A DNA stretch of 39,121 nucleotides, taken from the IMG/VR virus record IMGVR_UViG_3300022821_000051, positions 1 through 39,121 of that record. One strand, given 5' to 3'. Positions 30,674 to 37,968 of the stretch are shown piece after piece (position 1 is the stretch's first letter; each line of letters opens with the position of its first letter). The stretch is from a virus. The notes under the pieces were generated by a model that was not told the origin of the DNA, made no database searches, and worked only from the letters and a program-made list of their open reading frames with translations. The position numbers and the translations under genes were made by a program.

Positions 30674-31953
30674 AATTTCACTCCCGTATTTCCAGTGGAG
30701 ATTTCCCACCTTTCAATTATGTGACTGCAAAATACTGGATCTAATTCGATTGTGTAGCAATTTCTGTTTTTTTCCTCACAGGCCATCAATGTGCTTCCAC
30801 TTCCTGCAAAGGGGTCCAATATGTTATCTCCTATCTTTGAGCTGTTCACGATTGCTCTGGCAGCCAATTTGGTTGGTTTTTGGGTTGGATGGATGTAGTT
30901 TTGGGATTTTTCTTTCTTTATGTCCCACACCGTGCTTTCTTTCTTGATTTTCTTAATAAATTTTATCATGTCTTCTTTTTCCATTTTGTCTGGATCTATT
31001 TGTGTTAATATTGTTTTGTTTGACCGTGTTCCGTAAAATAATGGGCTTTCGTTGATTCTACAAGCAAAAAATAAAGGTTCATGACACCAGTGATAGTGTG
31101 CTCTGCCTAAAACGTGATGCTTATTCCAGATTAATTGTTGCTTAACCATAAAATTGGCCTCATTTAGTGCCTTCTCGAAGATTATTTGGTTCGAGCTTGA
31201 ATGAAAAACATATAAGGATCCATTTCTTATTAAAACTTGATTGACCTGTATAAAACTATCTCTAATCAATGCAAATAAATCATCTCCTCTCAATTCGTCT
31301 CCCTCAATCATATCCCACTTTCTATCATTTCCTCGCTTGGGGCTTCTTCTTCCTTGATTGGTCATCCCCTGGTAACTCACGACGTATGGAGGATCTGTAA
31401 AAACCAAGTGAATGTCTTTCTTTTCGAGTAATTTTAAATAAGTTTCTTCTTTTGTTGCATCTGCGCACATAATTCTATGTTTTCCGAGTTGATAAATATC
31501 CCCTATTTTAATCTCGTATTTTGGTTCTTTCTTGCCTATTGTAAAATCTTCTTGTTCATTCATTACCTTGTCAATCTCTGCCTCACTGAATCCGGTAAAG
31601 GACAAATCTGTCATCGTTTCAAACTCTCCTTTCAATAAATCCCAATCCCAATCACTCTTTTCTGCTGACTTGTTGTCCATGATTCTGAATGCTTTTACTT
31701 GTTCTGGTATTAAATCTTCCACCCAAATCACTGGCGCTTCCTGGAGTCCTAATTTGATTGCTGCTCTTAGTCTTGTGTGACCGGCTATGATCTCATTGTT
31801 TTTGTCGAGAATAATTGGGTTTTTGAATCCGAATTCCTTAATGGATTTTGCTACCATATCTACTGCTTTGTCGTTTTTACGGGGATTCTTTGCATAAGGA
31901 ACTATCTCTGCGATTGGGATATAGTCTATTGTGATTTTTGTATCTTTTGCCAT
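30670..31953 (-). CDS. ParB-domain N6-adenine DNA methyltransferase
   Basis: 427 residues. N-terminal ParB/sulfiredoxin-like domain with NEIIAGHTRLRAAIKLGL (about 51-68). C-terminal methylase of beta order: DPPYVVSYQG (catalytic motif IV, about 184-193) precedes the SAM-binding motif DPFAGSGSTLMACE (about 380-393). Such ParB-methylase fusions are common in phages. With the cytosine methylase it may protect viral DNA or affect host regulation. No restriction enzyme is encoded nearby. Confidence 0.92.
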   Translation of the reverse strand: MAKDTKITIDYIPIAEIVPYAKNPRKNDKAVDMVAKSIKEFGFKNPIILDKNNEIIAGHTRLRAAIKLGLQEAPVIWVEDLIPEQVKAFRIMDNKSAEKSDWDWDLLKGEFETMTDLSFTGFSEAEIDKVMNEQEDFTIGKKEPKYEIKIGDIYQLGKHRIMCADATKEETYLKLLEKKDIHLVFTDPPYVVSYQGMTNQGRRSPKRGNDRKWDMIEGDELRGDDLFALIRDSFIQVNQVLIRNGSLYVFHSSSNQIIFEKALNEANFMVKQQLIWNKHHVLGRAHYHWCHEPLFFACRINESPLFYGTRSNKTILTQIDPDKMEKEDMIKFIKKIKKESTVWDIKKEKSQNYIHPTQKPTKLAARAIVNSSKIGDNILDPFAGSGSTLMACEEKNRNCYTIELDPVFCSHIIERWEISTGNTGVKL

Positions 31954-32441
31954 TTTTTTATTGTTTTTAATTTGCTTACCTGCACATTTTTTTCAAATTT
32001 AATTATTATTTCATCTCTCAACTCAAGACAATCTTCTAAAGGGCTTTTTTCTATGTATTTTAGTATCTTCTTTCCGATTTCTTGCTCCATTCGGTCTATT
32101 ATTGCTCTTTGCATTCCCATAAATTTTATATTTCTTTTGGAGGCCTCTGCTCTTACTGCATATATTGTGAAGGATTTACCGAACTCCATCTCCATTAAGG
32201 GCTTTGTTGCTATTGAGGTTAATCCATTTTTTGAACACTTTCTCATAAAAGCAATAACCTTTTTATTGAAGATCCTTTTAATCTTCTTATTTCTGTGGAA
32301 TTCTCTTGCATGCGCCATTGCTTTTTTTTTCTTTTCAATCGACTCTTTTGTGGGAGTCATTTTATAAAAACAATCTAAGCATCTTACACCGTAGCAATTC
32401 TTTCCACAGTCAGCGCACTTCCTAATTTGCTTGCTTGTCAA
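31926..32441 (-). CDS. Zinc-finger protein with helical C-terminus
   Basis: 171 residues, start at TTG (32441), overlapping the previous gene by 20 bases. A four-Cys zinc finger (CADCGKNCYGVRCLDC, about 9-24) is followed by a long basic helical region and an ending typical of HTH-like small proteins (FTIYAVRAEASKRNIKFMGM). Probably DNA-binding. The last 28 bases overlap the adenine methylase start. No named family. Confidence 0.55.
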   Translation of the reverse strand: MTSKQIRKCADCGKNCYGVRCLDCFYKMTPTKESIEKKKKAMAHAREFHRNKKIKRIFNKKVIAFMRKCSKNGLTSIATKPLMEMEFGKSFTIYAVRAEASKRNIKFMGMQRAIIDRMEQEIGKKILKYIEKSPLEDCLELRDEIIIKFEKNVQVSKLKTIKKWQKIQKSQ

Positions 32442-32559
32442 TTTTCTTTGGTCTACCTGCCCTATTCATCTTTGACCGACAGATGTTTCCATCTTTGTCA
32501 ATAAAATAAAGATAGCCCTTTTCTCTAACCACTGCTCTCGCAACAACTAATTCACTCAT
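32422..32559 (-). CDS. Small hypothetical protein, 45 aa
   Basis: MSELVVARAVVREKGYLYFI then DKDGNICRSKMNRAGRPKK. Short beta-hairpin-like peptide, ATGA overlap with the Tad2-like gene and a 20-base overlap with the zinc-finger gene below. The motif YLYFIDKDGNICRSKMNRAG resembles short archaeal viral peptides containing a conserved 'DG-I' turn. Function unknown; kept because coupling and length between two genes are good. Confidence 0.6.
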   Translation of the reverse strand: MSELVVARAVVREKGYLYFIDKDGNICRSKMNRAGRPKKIDKQAN

Positions 32560-32990
32560 TTTTTAACCTCCACTGATTTATCTCCGAATTCTTCTTTGAA
32601 TATTTTATCAACTGTATCCTTTTCTTCTTTTAATCTTTTATGAGCATTTTGGATTTTTTCTTTTGCATCTTTTTTTTCAAAATATGATTTTGTAATACTT
32701 CCAAGAGTTTGTTCTTTATCACTCAAAGTTTCTTTCTCAAAAACTATTTCTATACGTCCACAATTTTTGCATCTTCTTTGATTTCTTATTCTTACATCTC
32801 CAGATTGTTTTAATTCCCAATCATGTTCTTTACAATATATTTCCCAATCTGTTGCTTCAATCTGTTCTATAGAATATTTCCATTCATGTCTATAATCTGG
32901 CTTAAATCCTTTAGTTGATTTACCTTCCCAAGACTTTCTTCTAACTTCCTTCCCTGCTTTTAATTGTTCGATTGCCCATTGAAAATTCAT
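32556..32990 (-). CDS. Short Tad2/DUF2829-like protein with zinc motif
   Basis: 144 residues. N-terminal domain reads MNFQWAIEQLKAGKEVRRKS and ends IEQIEATDWEIYCKEHDWEL, the pattern of DUF2829 (now Tad2: Al-x-lk-Gk-vrR-W ... ATDWE). The central loop is short compared with known anti-Thoeris Tad2 proteins, so ligand sequestration is uncertain. A CxxC pair (RRCKNCGRIEI) and a charged helical tail follow. Lies in the early/middle block next to the methylases, a good place for an anti-defence gene. Confidence 0.6.
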   Translation of the reverse strand: MNFQWAIEQLKAGKEVRRKSWEGKSTKGFKPDYRHEWKYSIEQIEATDWEIYCKEHDWELKQSGDVRIRNQRRCKNCGRIEIVFEKETLSDKEQTLGSITKSYFEKKDAKEKIQNAHKRLKEEKDTVDKIFKEEFGDKSVEVKK

Positions 32991-33277
32991 TTTTTAACCC
33001 CAAGTTTTTTGAAAAACTGATCTTGATGATATAATACATCTTGAATCATCTTTATTGAGATTCCCTTAGTTCTTATATAAGAAATCATAATATCTTCGTT
33101 AATTCCAAGTTTTTCTAATGTTTCAAAAGCACGACTTATTTTTATTAAATCTTTACGAATAGCCTCTATTGGATCTCCCTTCTCTATTAAGGAAAGTTTT
33201 CCATCTTTTTCCCATCTGGCTATCTCTGCACCTATTAACATTGCATTTTCAGGATTTGTCTCTATTAAGTATCTCAT
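32987..33277 (-). CDS. Hypothetical protein, 96 aa
   Basis: Helical protein starting MRYLIETNPENAMLIGAEIA, with LGINEDIMISYIRTKGISIK near the end. No family is recognised. ATGA overlaps with both neighbours make it a real gene. Could be a small protein-binding subunit, but there is no sequence clue. Confidence 0.65.
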   Translation of the reverse strand: MRYLIETNPENAMLIGAEIARWEKDGKLSLIEKGDPIEAIRKDLIKISRAFETLEKLGINEDIMISYIRTKGISIKMIQDVLYHQDQFFKKLGVKK

Positions 33278-33705
33278 TTCTTTTTCCCCAAGTTTAATCT
33301 TGATCCAATTGCATCTTTCAATTCTTTCATGCTTTGCTTGTGTTTCTTTAAAGTCTCATTTGCTGATTCTTTTGTGACTCCCTGTTTTTTAAGCTCCTTA
33401 ATTCGATTCAATTGGTCCATATTCTTTTGAAATTCTTGAAATTCTTTTGAATTATCTAAATCTAAAATTATCATGTCCTTATTGATTGTATTAATTTGGC
33501 TTTGAACGAATTCAATTGCTGCATTGATCCCTTTTTCATTAAAAGAAGATTCTGTTGTGATCTTTACATCGCCTTCTTGTCCATCGTTACCCTCTGTTGA
33601 ACGAGTTTCTATGACTTTATGTTTTAAGATTTTTCTTCTCTCATCAAAATTAAAATTACTCTCTATTTTCTGTTTCATCTTCCCCCCCTTTTTGATTTTC
33701 TTCAT
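33274..33705 (-). CDS. Hypothetical coiled-coil protein, 143 aa
   Basis: Start either at 33705 (MKKIKKGGK) or at the better-spaced ATG 33678 (MKQKIESNFNFDERRKILKH), behind a GGGGGGG run; the latter gives 134 residues. A beta segment (EGDVKITTESSFNEKGINAA) is followed by a long helix with Gln/Lys/Asp repeats (about 70-125, coiled-coil). No family is known. The ribosome-site context favours the inner start. Confidence 0.6.
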   Translation of the reverse strand: MKKIKKGGKMKQKIESNFNFDERRKILKHKVIETRSTEGNDGQEGDVKITTESSFNEKGINAAIEFVQSQINTINKDMIILDLDNSKEFQEFQKNMDQLNRIKELKKQGVTKESANETLKKHKQSMKELKDAIGSRLNLGKKK

Positions 33706-33946
33706 TCTTCAAAATTTGCTCTAAAAGTGATAATTGTGCTTTTCCGTAATCTGTTAAGGATATTTTAATTTCCTTCCCGGAGGATTTTTCTTTCTTGATT
33801 AATCCTTCATCTGCCCATTTTGTTAATGTCTGAGAAACAACATAAGCTGCTAAATTTGTTCTTTTTATTAAATCAATAATTTTTGAATAATCCTTTTTCA
33901 AAAGTAGAAATAAACTTACATATCGTCGGTTGATTAAATTAAACAT
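33656..33946 (-). CDS. Winged-helix (MarR-like) regulator
   Basis: 96 residues. Helices RRYVSLFLLLKKDYSKIIDL and the HTH RTNLAAYVVSQTLTKWADEG (about 29-48), then a wing (LIKKEKSSGKEIKISLTDYG, about 49-68) and a final helix. Own promoter at 34009-34020 with a 40-60 nt leader. First gene of the block running to the methylases and packaging genes, so it may control the switch to late genes. This is an inference from position. Confidence 0.75.
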   Translation of the reverse strand: MFNLINRRYVSLFLLLKKDYSKIIDLIKRTNLAAYVVSQTLTKWADEGLIKKEKSSGKEIKISLTDYGKAQLSLLEQILKNEENQKGGEDETENRE

Positions 33947-34008
33947 CTTGCGTTTTTTTATCTTGATGGCCTATCTTTTTTAATTGATAATTTAACGAGG
34001 TAAAAAGG

Positions 34009-34020
34009 GTTTATAAATTT
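34009..34020 (-). promoter_or_regulatory. TATA-type promoter for the winged-helix gene
   Basis: Minus-strand GGTAAATTTATAAACCC (34004-34022 region): GGTAAA BRE-like part and TTTATAAA box about 60-70 nt before the ATG. Predicted start is 25 nt downstream, close to 33985. A different form from the GAAACTTTTAAAAAGG promoters. Confidence 0.5.
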
Positions 34021-34025
34021 ACCGA

Positions 34026-34316
34026 CTAAAATTGTCTGCCGAGACTTTGTTCAAAATCTCTAAATAATAAATAATCTAATGCTCTGTGATAACCTGTAAC
34101 AACCCTTTCGTGCATTAGTTCGTGATACTCTTTGGAGTTTAGTTTTGGGCTTCCTTTCTTAACTCCTAATCTTTGATATTGTAAAATCTTTTCCGCAAAA
34201 ATTCCAAAAGTATACGCATGTGACATCATTGATCTATCTGATTTAAATTTTTTTGAAAGTTGATTCATATCTTCTATTGCTTTCATGCTTAACTCAATGT
34301 AATCTTCTTTTTCCAT
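34026..34316 (-). CDS. Hypothetical helical protein, 96 aa
   Basis: Start MEKEDYIELSMKAIEDMNQL at 34316, fixed by TAATG overlap with the HNH gene (a longer ORF to 34361 is less likely). Helical, with LQYQRLGVKKGSPKLNSKEY and YHRALDYLLFRDFE. No named family. It is last of the unit above the promoter at 34009. Confidence 0.6.
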   Translation of the reverse strand: MEKEDYIELSMKAIEDMNQLSKKFKSDRSMMSHAYTFGIFAEKILQYQRLGVKKGSPKLNSKEYHELMHERVVTGYHRALDYLLFRDFEQSLGRQF

Positions 34317-34552
34317 TATAAAAATTCTCCTCCGTGATAGGCCTTGTGACATTTTCCACAAAGCATTTTCACATTGCCTGGTCTATAAGTTCCACCTTTG
34401 TTTCCTCTGATTATTCTATGTGGGATTAATTTTCCTATTGGGGCGCCTTCTCTCAGCTTATCTTCGTGATGATTACATCCTTCACAAGTGAACTTAACTG
34501 CCTTTCTGTATGCTAATTTGAGCCATTCTGGGCATTTTGTATAGCCGTTCAC
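34316..34552 (-). CDS. HNH endonuclease, short form
   Basis: 78 residues: FTCEGCNHHEDK (first zinc pair), LIPHRIIRGNKGGTYRPGNV (about 43-62, catalytic His region) and KMLCGKCHKAYHGG (about 63-76). This compact HNH form is widespread in phages, often near packaging genes where it can aid cos cleavage; here it is about 6 kb from terminase and among small early genes. Coupled by overlaps to both neighbours. Confidence 0.85.
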   Translation of the reverse strand: MNGYTKCPEWLKLAYRKAVKFTCEGCNHHEDKLREGAPIGKLIPHRIIRGNKGGTYRPGNVKMLCGKCHKAYHGGEFL

Positions 34553-34848
34553 TTTATTCCCTCCAAAATTTTAATTGCTTTTTGACAACCTTTACACATA
34601 TGTTCATCAATACCACATTTTGGTATATAATCTTCTAAGTCTGGTGCCCATAATTCTTCCTCACAACCTTCCCTCGCTATTTTTAAGAGTTTGGTTGCTT
34701 GTTCTTTACAATCAAGACAATATCTTATTTTTCCAGAAAATTCAGAACCACATTTTATTTCTAACCATTCATCTTGATTCCAACAAATAGGAAACTTCTT
34801 TCCACAACCTTTTTCAATTTCCTTTGCCTGTTTTAATATGTTATTCAT
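34549..34848 (-). CDS. Cysteine-rich zinc-finger protein
   Basis: 99 residues with several Cys pairs: EKGCGKKFPICW, IKCGSEFSGKIRYCLDC, EGCEEELW and CGIDEHMCKGCQKA. At least two zinc sites are likely. Adjacent to an HNH gene and a winged-helix gene through ATGA overlaps. It resembles small viral zinc proteins; partner and function unknown. Confidence 0.65.
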   Translation of the reverse strand: MNNILKQAKEIEKGCGKKFPICWNQDEWLEIKCGSEFSGKIRYCLDCKEQATKLLKIAREGCEEELWAPDLEDYIPKCGIDEHMCKGCQKAIKILEGIK

Positions 34849-35087
34849 TTTAATTTTTTTAAGTGTTTAACGAAGTAACTTCCTGTTTGAGAGATTTTTA
34901 TAAATTTGTTTCTCCCTTCTTTTTCTGAATTGATCATTCCGGTGCTCTCTAATTGTTTAATTTTCTTGGATAAACTTCCCTTAGAATTACAACCTAATTT
35001 TTTATAAAATTCAAAGACTTCTTTAAATTGTCTTCTTTTCCCTAAAAACTTCATGATCTCAAAATCTTTTCTGTTGATTGTTAACAT
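34845..35087 (-). CDS. Winged-helix DNA-binding protein
   Basis: 80 residues: MLTINRKDFEIMKFLGKRRQ, then a helix-turn-helix (YKKLGCNSKGSLSKKIKQLE, about 29-48) and a beta-hairpin wing (GMINSEKEGRNKFIKISQTG). Typical small archaeal viral regulator. It is coupled by overlap to the nuclease gene upstream. Confidence 0.75.
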   Translation of the reverse strand: MLTINRKDFEIMKFLGKRRQFKEVFEFYKKLGCNSKGSLSKKIKQLESTGMINSEKEGRNKFIKISQTGSYFVKHLKKLK

Positions 35088-35716
35088 TTAAACTCCTTAT
35101 ATTCTATCTTTCCACGCTTTTCTGACTTGCTTGCAATTAGGATTTTTATGAAAATATTATTTTGTAATAACCATCTGCATTTTTCTTTTTCAGTTTTATC
35201 TAAATATCCATTCATCTTTGATTCAACTCCAACAATTTGATATCCTCTCCAATAACCATCATCCTTTTGACTTAAAATATCATCTTCTCCAAAATAAATA
35301 TGACTTCCGGTTGCTTCTTCAATAAAGATATGACTTCTAAAAGCCATAAAATCTGGGAATCCTCCACCTAACATCATTGGTTTGCCTGGGCCTAAGAATT
35401 TATTTTTAACTTTTACTAATTTTCCAACTTTTAATTCTGCTCTTTCTGGATTACAATCAGTACATGCTTTGTAATGATTTTCATCACAATCTCCTTTATA
35501 TTCTAAATGAGACCCACAGGCCCAAGCCCCACAATCTGGACATTTCCTTTCTCCTTCTGCTCCACACCAACATTTTTCATCTTCTTCAAACTCAACATTA
35601 TTTGACCACTTATCAACAATCCAACCTTTCGATTCTAAGTCTGCTCTAACTTTCAATTCGAATCTGCCTCCTGCAGCACGACTTGCTTTCCCTATTTGTG
35701 ATTTTGTTTTTATCAT
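35081..35716 (-). CDS. PD-(D/E)XK nuclease with zinc-finger insertion
   Basis: 211 residues. The start (GKASRAAGGRFELKVRADLE, about 9-28) is the N-terminal helix of archaeal Holliday-junction-resolvase-like and VRR-NUC folds. The catalytic core is GGGFPDFMAFR (Asp) and VGVESKMNGY (Glu-x-Lys), followed by KCRWLLQNNIFIKILIASKS. A cysteine-rich insertion (CWCGAEGERKCPDCGAWACG and on) occupies residues 48-85, probably two zinc sites. Likely recombination/resolution or DNA repair nuclease; the zinc insert could set substrate choice. Confidence 0.75.
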   Translation of the reverse strand: MIKTKSQIGKASRAAGGRFELKVRADLESKGWIVDKWSNNVEFEEDEKCWCGAEGERKCPDCGAWACGSHLEYKGDCDENHYKACTDCNPERAELKVGKLVKVKNKFLGPGKPMMLGGGFPDFMAFRSHIFIEEATGSHIYFGEDDILSQKDDGYWRGYQIVGVESKMNGYLDKTEKEKCRWLLQNNIFIKILIASKSEKRGKIEYKEFKC

Positions 35717-36300
35717 TTGATTTTTATATTACTCAGATCACATCTTAATTCCTCAAGTATTTCTATTTTTACAGCTCTTGCAATTTTAAGATATTCTTCA
35801 TGAACATTGGATTCACTATATGGATTTAATTTTTTAATACTTTCTTTTATTTCATAATTTATTTTTGATTTAATATATAAATCAAAAGCATTATCTCTTA
35901 TATCTTCAAATTGTTTTTTTATATGAATATTTATCTTATTATGGCTAAGTTTTTCTATTTTCTTCCAAATTATATTATTTAAATCTTGAGTCCTTAATGA
36001 GTCTATGACTTTTGATTGTATAGACTTATTAACTAAATTATCAATTCTTCCAATACCAACCCAATATTTTACATCTTGTTCCATAGAACCTTTTAAATTT
36101 TTTAAATACTTTTCCTTAAATGATTTTAATTTTTTATTAGTTTTTTCAAGAATTTTTAAACTAAATTTTTCAGATAAATTATCTATAAAATTATTATTTT
36201 TGCTCAAAATTCCATTAAAAATTCTTTCATTTAATTCTTCTAAAAGTTCTTCTTTTAATTTTTGGTATACTTCTTCTTTTAATTCAAGATATTCTTTCAT
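35713..36300 (-). CDS. Large helical protein, hypothetical
   Basis: 195 residues, Lys/Glu/Asn/Ile-rich and almost all helical (YLELKEEVYQKLKEELLEEL and further heptad-like stretches). Probably a coiled coil. ATGA overlap with both neighbours. No known domain; low-complexity composition limits inference. It may be a structural or oligomerising partner for the nearby nuclease. Confidence 0.6.
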   Translation of the reverse strand: MKEYLELKEEVYQKLKEELLEELNERIFNGILSKNNNFIDNLSEKFSLKILEKTNKKLKSFKEKYLKNLKGSMEQDVKYWVGIGRIDNLVNKSIQSKVIDSLRTQDLNNIIWKKIEKLSHNKINIHIKKQFEDIRDNAFDLYIKSKINYEIKESIKKLNPYSESNVHEEYLKIARAVKIEILEELRCDLSNIKIK

Positions 36301-36665
36301 TTGATTTTATTATAGGTATTTTCCCATTGTTTTTTTAATTTTTTAATCTCTTTTGGATTGTCTGTGTTTAAAGGAACAATTATTGGCTTAACCATCTGGA
36401 CATTGTTTATTGAATCTCCACAATCTTGACAGAAATTTCTCATTACAATATATGTTGAAACAGCCAATTTATGAGAACATCTTGGATTTTCATTACAGAA
36501 TCTCGAATGGTTTGGGCATGAACAACTATCAATTAATCTTCCATTCTTTTTTATTATTTTTACTATCTGATTTCCAACTTCCCAAATTTGAGAATATTGA
36601 TTCCCAGAGACATATCTAACTTTTCCTTCCTTAATAAATTTATTTGCTTTTTCTATTGCTGTCAT
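36297..36665 (-). CDS. SWIM-like zinc-finger protein
   Basis: 122 residues. A SWIM pattern CSCPNHSRFCNENPRCSHKL (CxC...CxH, about 48-67) follows a beta segment (SQIWEVGNQIVKIIKKNG); a later CQDCGDS gives another Cys pair. SWIM motifs bind DNA or proteins. ATGA overlap with the zinc-ribbon gene above and with the helical protein gene below. The genome holds a second SWIM protein at 37457-37813. Confidence 0.7.
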   Translation of the reverse strand: MTAIEKANKFIKEGKVRYVSGNQYSQIWEVGNQIVKIIKKNGRLIDSCSCPNHSRFCNENPRCSHKLAVSTYIVMRNFCQDCGDSINNVQMVKPIIVPLNTDNPKEIKKLKKQWENTYNKIK

Positions 36666-36772
36666 TTTTGATTATCGTTTATATAGCCACATCTTTCACA
36701 ATGTAACTTGTTTTTATTTATGTTTGTTTTTGATGAGCCACAAACTGGGCATTTCTTTTTTTTCTTTTCCAT
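36662..36772 (-). CDS. Zinc-ribbon protein, 36 aa
   Basis: MEKKKKKCPVCGSSKTNINK then a second pair CERCGY: CPVCG...CERCG, a full four-Cys zinc ribbon. Overlaps the next ATG as ATGA and is preceded by a U-tract and hairpin leader (36785-36825). Resembles the ribbons of small archaeal regulators and TFB-like fragments, but is too short to name. Confidence 0.65.
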   Translation of the reverse strand: MEKKKKKCPVCGSSKTNINKNKLHCERCGYINDNQK

Positions 36773-36784
36773 TTTGATTATAAG

Positions 36785-36825
36785 AGAGTTTTGGAGATCT
36801 CCCAACTCTTAAAAAATAAAAATTT
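36785..36825 (-). terminator. U-tract and hairpin after the annealing-protein gene
   Basis: Minus strand: T-rich run (36811-36825), then AGAGTT...AACTCT (36785-36809) enclosing GGAGATCTCC, then the zinc-ribbon gene. Same U-tract-plus-hairpin arrangement as after the capsid and tail tube genes. Confidence 0.5.
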
Positions 36826-36834
36826 ATCTTCTGC

Positions 36835-37434
36835 TTATTTCTTTAATTCTTCAGCCATAGCTTGACCAATATTCAAATAGTCTCTCAAAGCCCTTCCTTT
36901 TGCCCTTGTATGTGCCATTTCAATAGGATGGTCCGATGTCATTTTTCCTGTGTTCTCTGGTGTTGAACTTCCAAATCCATCAAAGATTCTTCCATCTGCT
37001 GTTATTCTAACTTTACACCAAGCCATTTTCATATCTGCACTCACAAAAGATTCAACTATTTCCATATTAAAGTTTTCTTTCTTCTCATGCGCTTTATTAA
37101 GTAATCCTTCATAAGTCATAAAATCTTTTCCAGATATGTTTACAATATATTTAGAACCACTATCTTTCTTCTCTGTAGTATCAAACTTTGGCTTTTCTAA
37201 CATCACTAAATTCTTTAAAGCAATTCCATCGTAATCAAATTTAACCTTTGCGCCCCTGGACAATATGTTGTTCAAAATCAATCCTAATTCTTTTTCTTCT
37301 CCAGACATATTATACCATTGTGTTGGATCTGTATCTAAAGTAAAGCCTATTTGTTTTACCCCATTAAATTCTCTAACTCCGCTTGTAGACTTAACTACTC
37401 CTTCCTTGCTCTCGTAATTTTCTTTATCTTGCAT
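36835..37434 (-). CDS. ssDNA-annealing (Rad52-like) protein, candidate
   Basis: 199 residues. N-terminal ~85 residues form a beta-rich unit (TSGVREFNGVKQIGFTLDTD). The C-terminal ~120 residues match the Rad52-like pattern: GKDFMTYEGLLNKAHEKK, a strand AWCKVRITADGRIFDGFGSS and the strongly typical PIEMAHTRAKGRALRDYLNI. Likely a recombination mediator acting with the PD-(D/E)XK nuclease nearby. First gene of the P4 unit and with a GGGAGGT ribosome site. The assignment comes from pattern only. Confidence 0.6.
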   Translation of the reverse strand: MQDKENYESKEGVVKSTSGVREFNGVKQIGFTLDTDPTQWYNMSGEEKELGLILNNILSRGAKVKFDYDGIALKNLVMLEKPKFDTTEKKDSGSKYIVNISGKDFMTYEGLLNKAHEKKENFNMEIVESFVSADMKMAWCKVRITADGRIFDGFGSSTPENTGKMTSDHPIEMAHTRAKGRALRDYLNIGQAMAEELKK

Positions 37435-37456
37435 TTTATTTTTATACCTCCCTAAT

Positions 37457-37813
37457 TTATAATAAATCTATGTTTTTATCCTTTTTAAAAGTTTCCCCAC
37501 TGGAAAACTGACATTTATTTTCTTGAATTTCCTTGAACATTGTTGCTGCTAAAATATGTGAGCAAGTTTGATTTGTTGTTTGAAAAAATTGGCAATTACA
37601 CTCGGTTAAAGTTCCATTGTAAGTTGTTTTGTTGTATCCTGGAATCGGAGAACAAGTAAAATTATCTCCGTCTAATTTTATGCAACTCAAACTTAAAAAC
37701 TTTTTTGCTTTTGTAAGCCTGGCTTTCCCTTTTGGAACATTTAAACTCTTTGCTTCTGGTGACCAATAAATAATATTCTTTTGAGTTAGTTGTTCTGGCG
37801 GTTCGAATTTCAT
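37457..37813 (-). CDS. SWIM zinc-finger protein
   Basis: 118 residues. CNCQFFQTTNQTCSHILAAT (about 77-96) is a SWIM motif (CxCx(n)CxH). Upstream is a beta region (ARLTKAKKFLSLSCIKLDGD). ATG overlaps the previous stop as ATGA. The 3' end of the gene (SGETFKKDKN) is written by the same bases as promoter P4, so the promoter lies inside the coding sequence. Confidence 0.75.
   Translation of the reverse strand: MKFEPPEQLTQKNIIYWSPEAKSLNVPKGKARLTKAKKFLSLSCIKLDGDNFTCSPIPGYNKTTYNGTLTECNCQFFQTTNQTCSHILAATMFKEIQENKCQFSSGETFKKDKNIDLL
37474..37495 (-). promoter_or_regulatory. Promoter P4 (archaeal BRE/TATA type)
   Basis: GAAACTTTTAAAAAGG then ATAAAAACA on the minus strand, sharing AGTTTTCC with 6-nt spacing upstream with P1. 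It drives the annealing-protein gene, which starts 40 nt downstream of the element. It is embedded in the last codons of the SWIM gene. Confidence 0.75.
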
Positions 37814-37968
37814 CTTTTAATTAAATCTCCTCTTTTAATCACTGAATCTAAAACTGCTAAAACTTTTATTATTTCGTCGTCTTCTACTGCGTCATTGATT
37901 AATTTTTCCTCTGTTTTGTTAATCCAAAAGCCCCACAGCACTTTTCCTTTTCTTTTATTTTCTGCCAT
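37810..37968 (-). CDS. Small hypothetical protein, 52 aa
   Basis: MAENKRKGKVLWGFWINKTE then acidic (NDAVEDDEIIKVLAVL). Coupled by ATGA to the SWIM gene and overlapping the HNH-like gene by 14 bases. The motif VLWGFWINKTEEKLINDAVE resembles small unassigned proteins of tailed viruses. Function unknown. Confidence 0.6.
   Translation of the reverse strand: MAENKRKGKVLWGFWINKTEEKLINDAVEDDEIIKVLAVLDSVIKRGDLIKR

Noticed and set aside
31777-32367. 196-aa Phe/Ile/Leu-rich ORF on the plus strand
   Set aside because: Antisense to coupled real genes. Its hydrophobic composition comes from the complement of Lys/Glu-rich coding.
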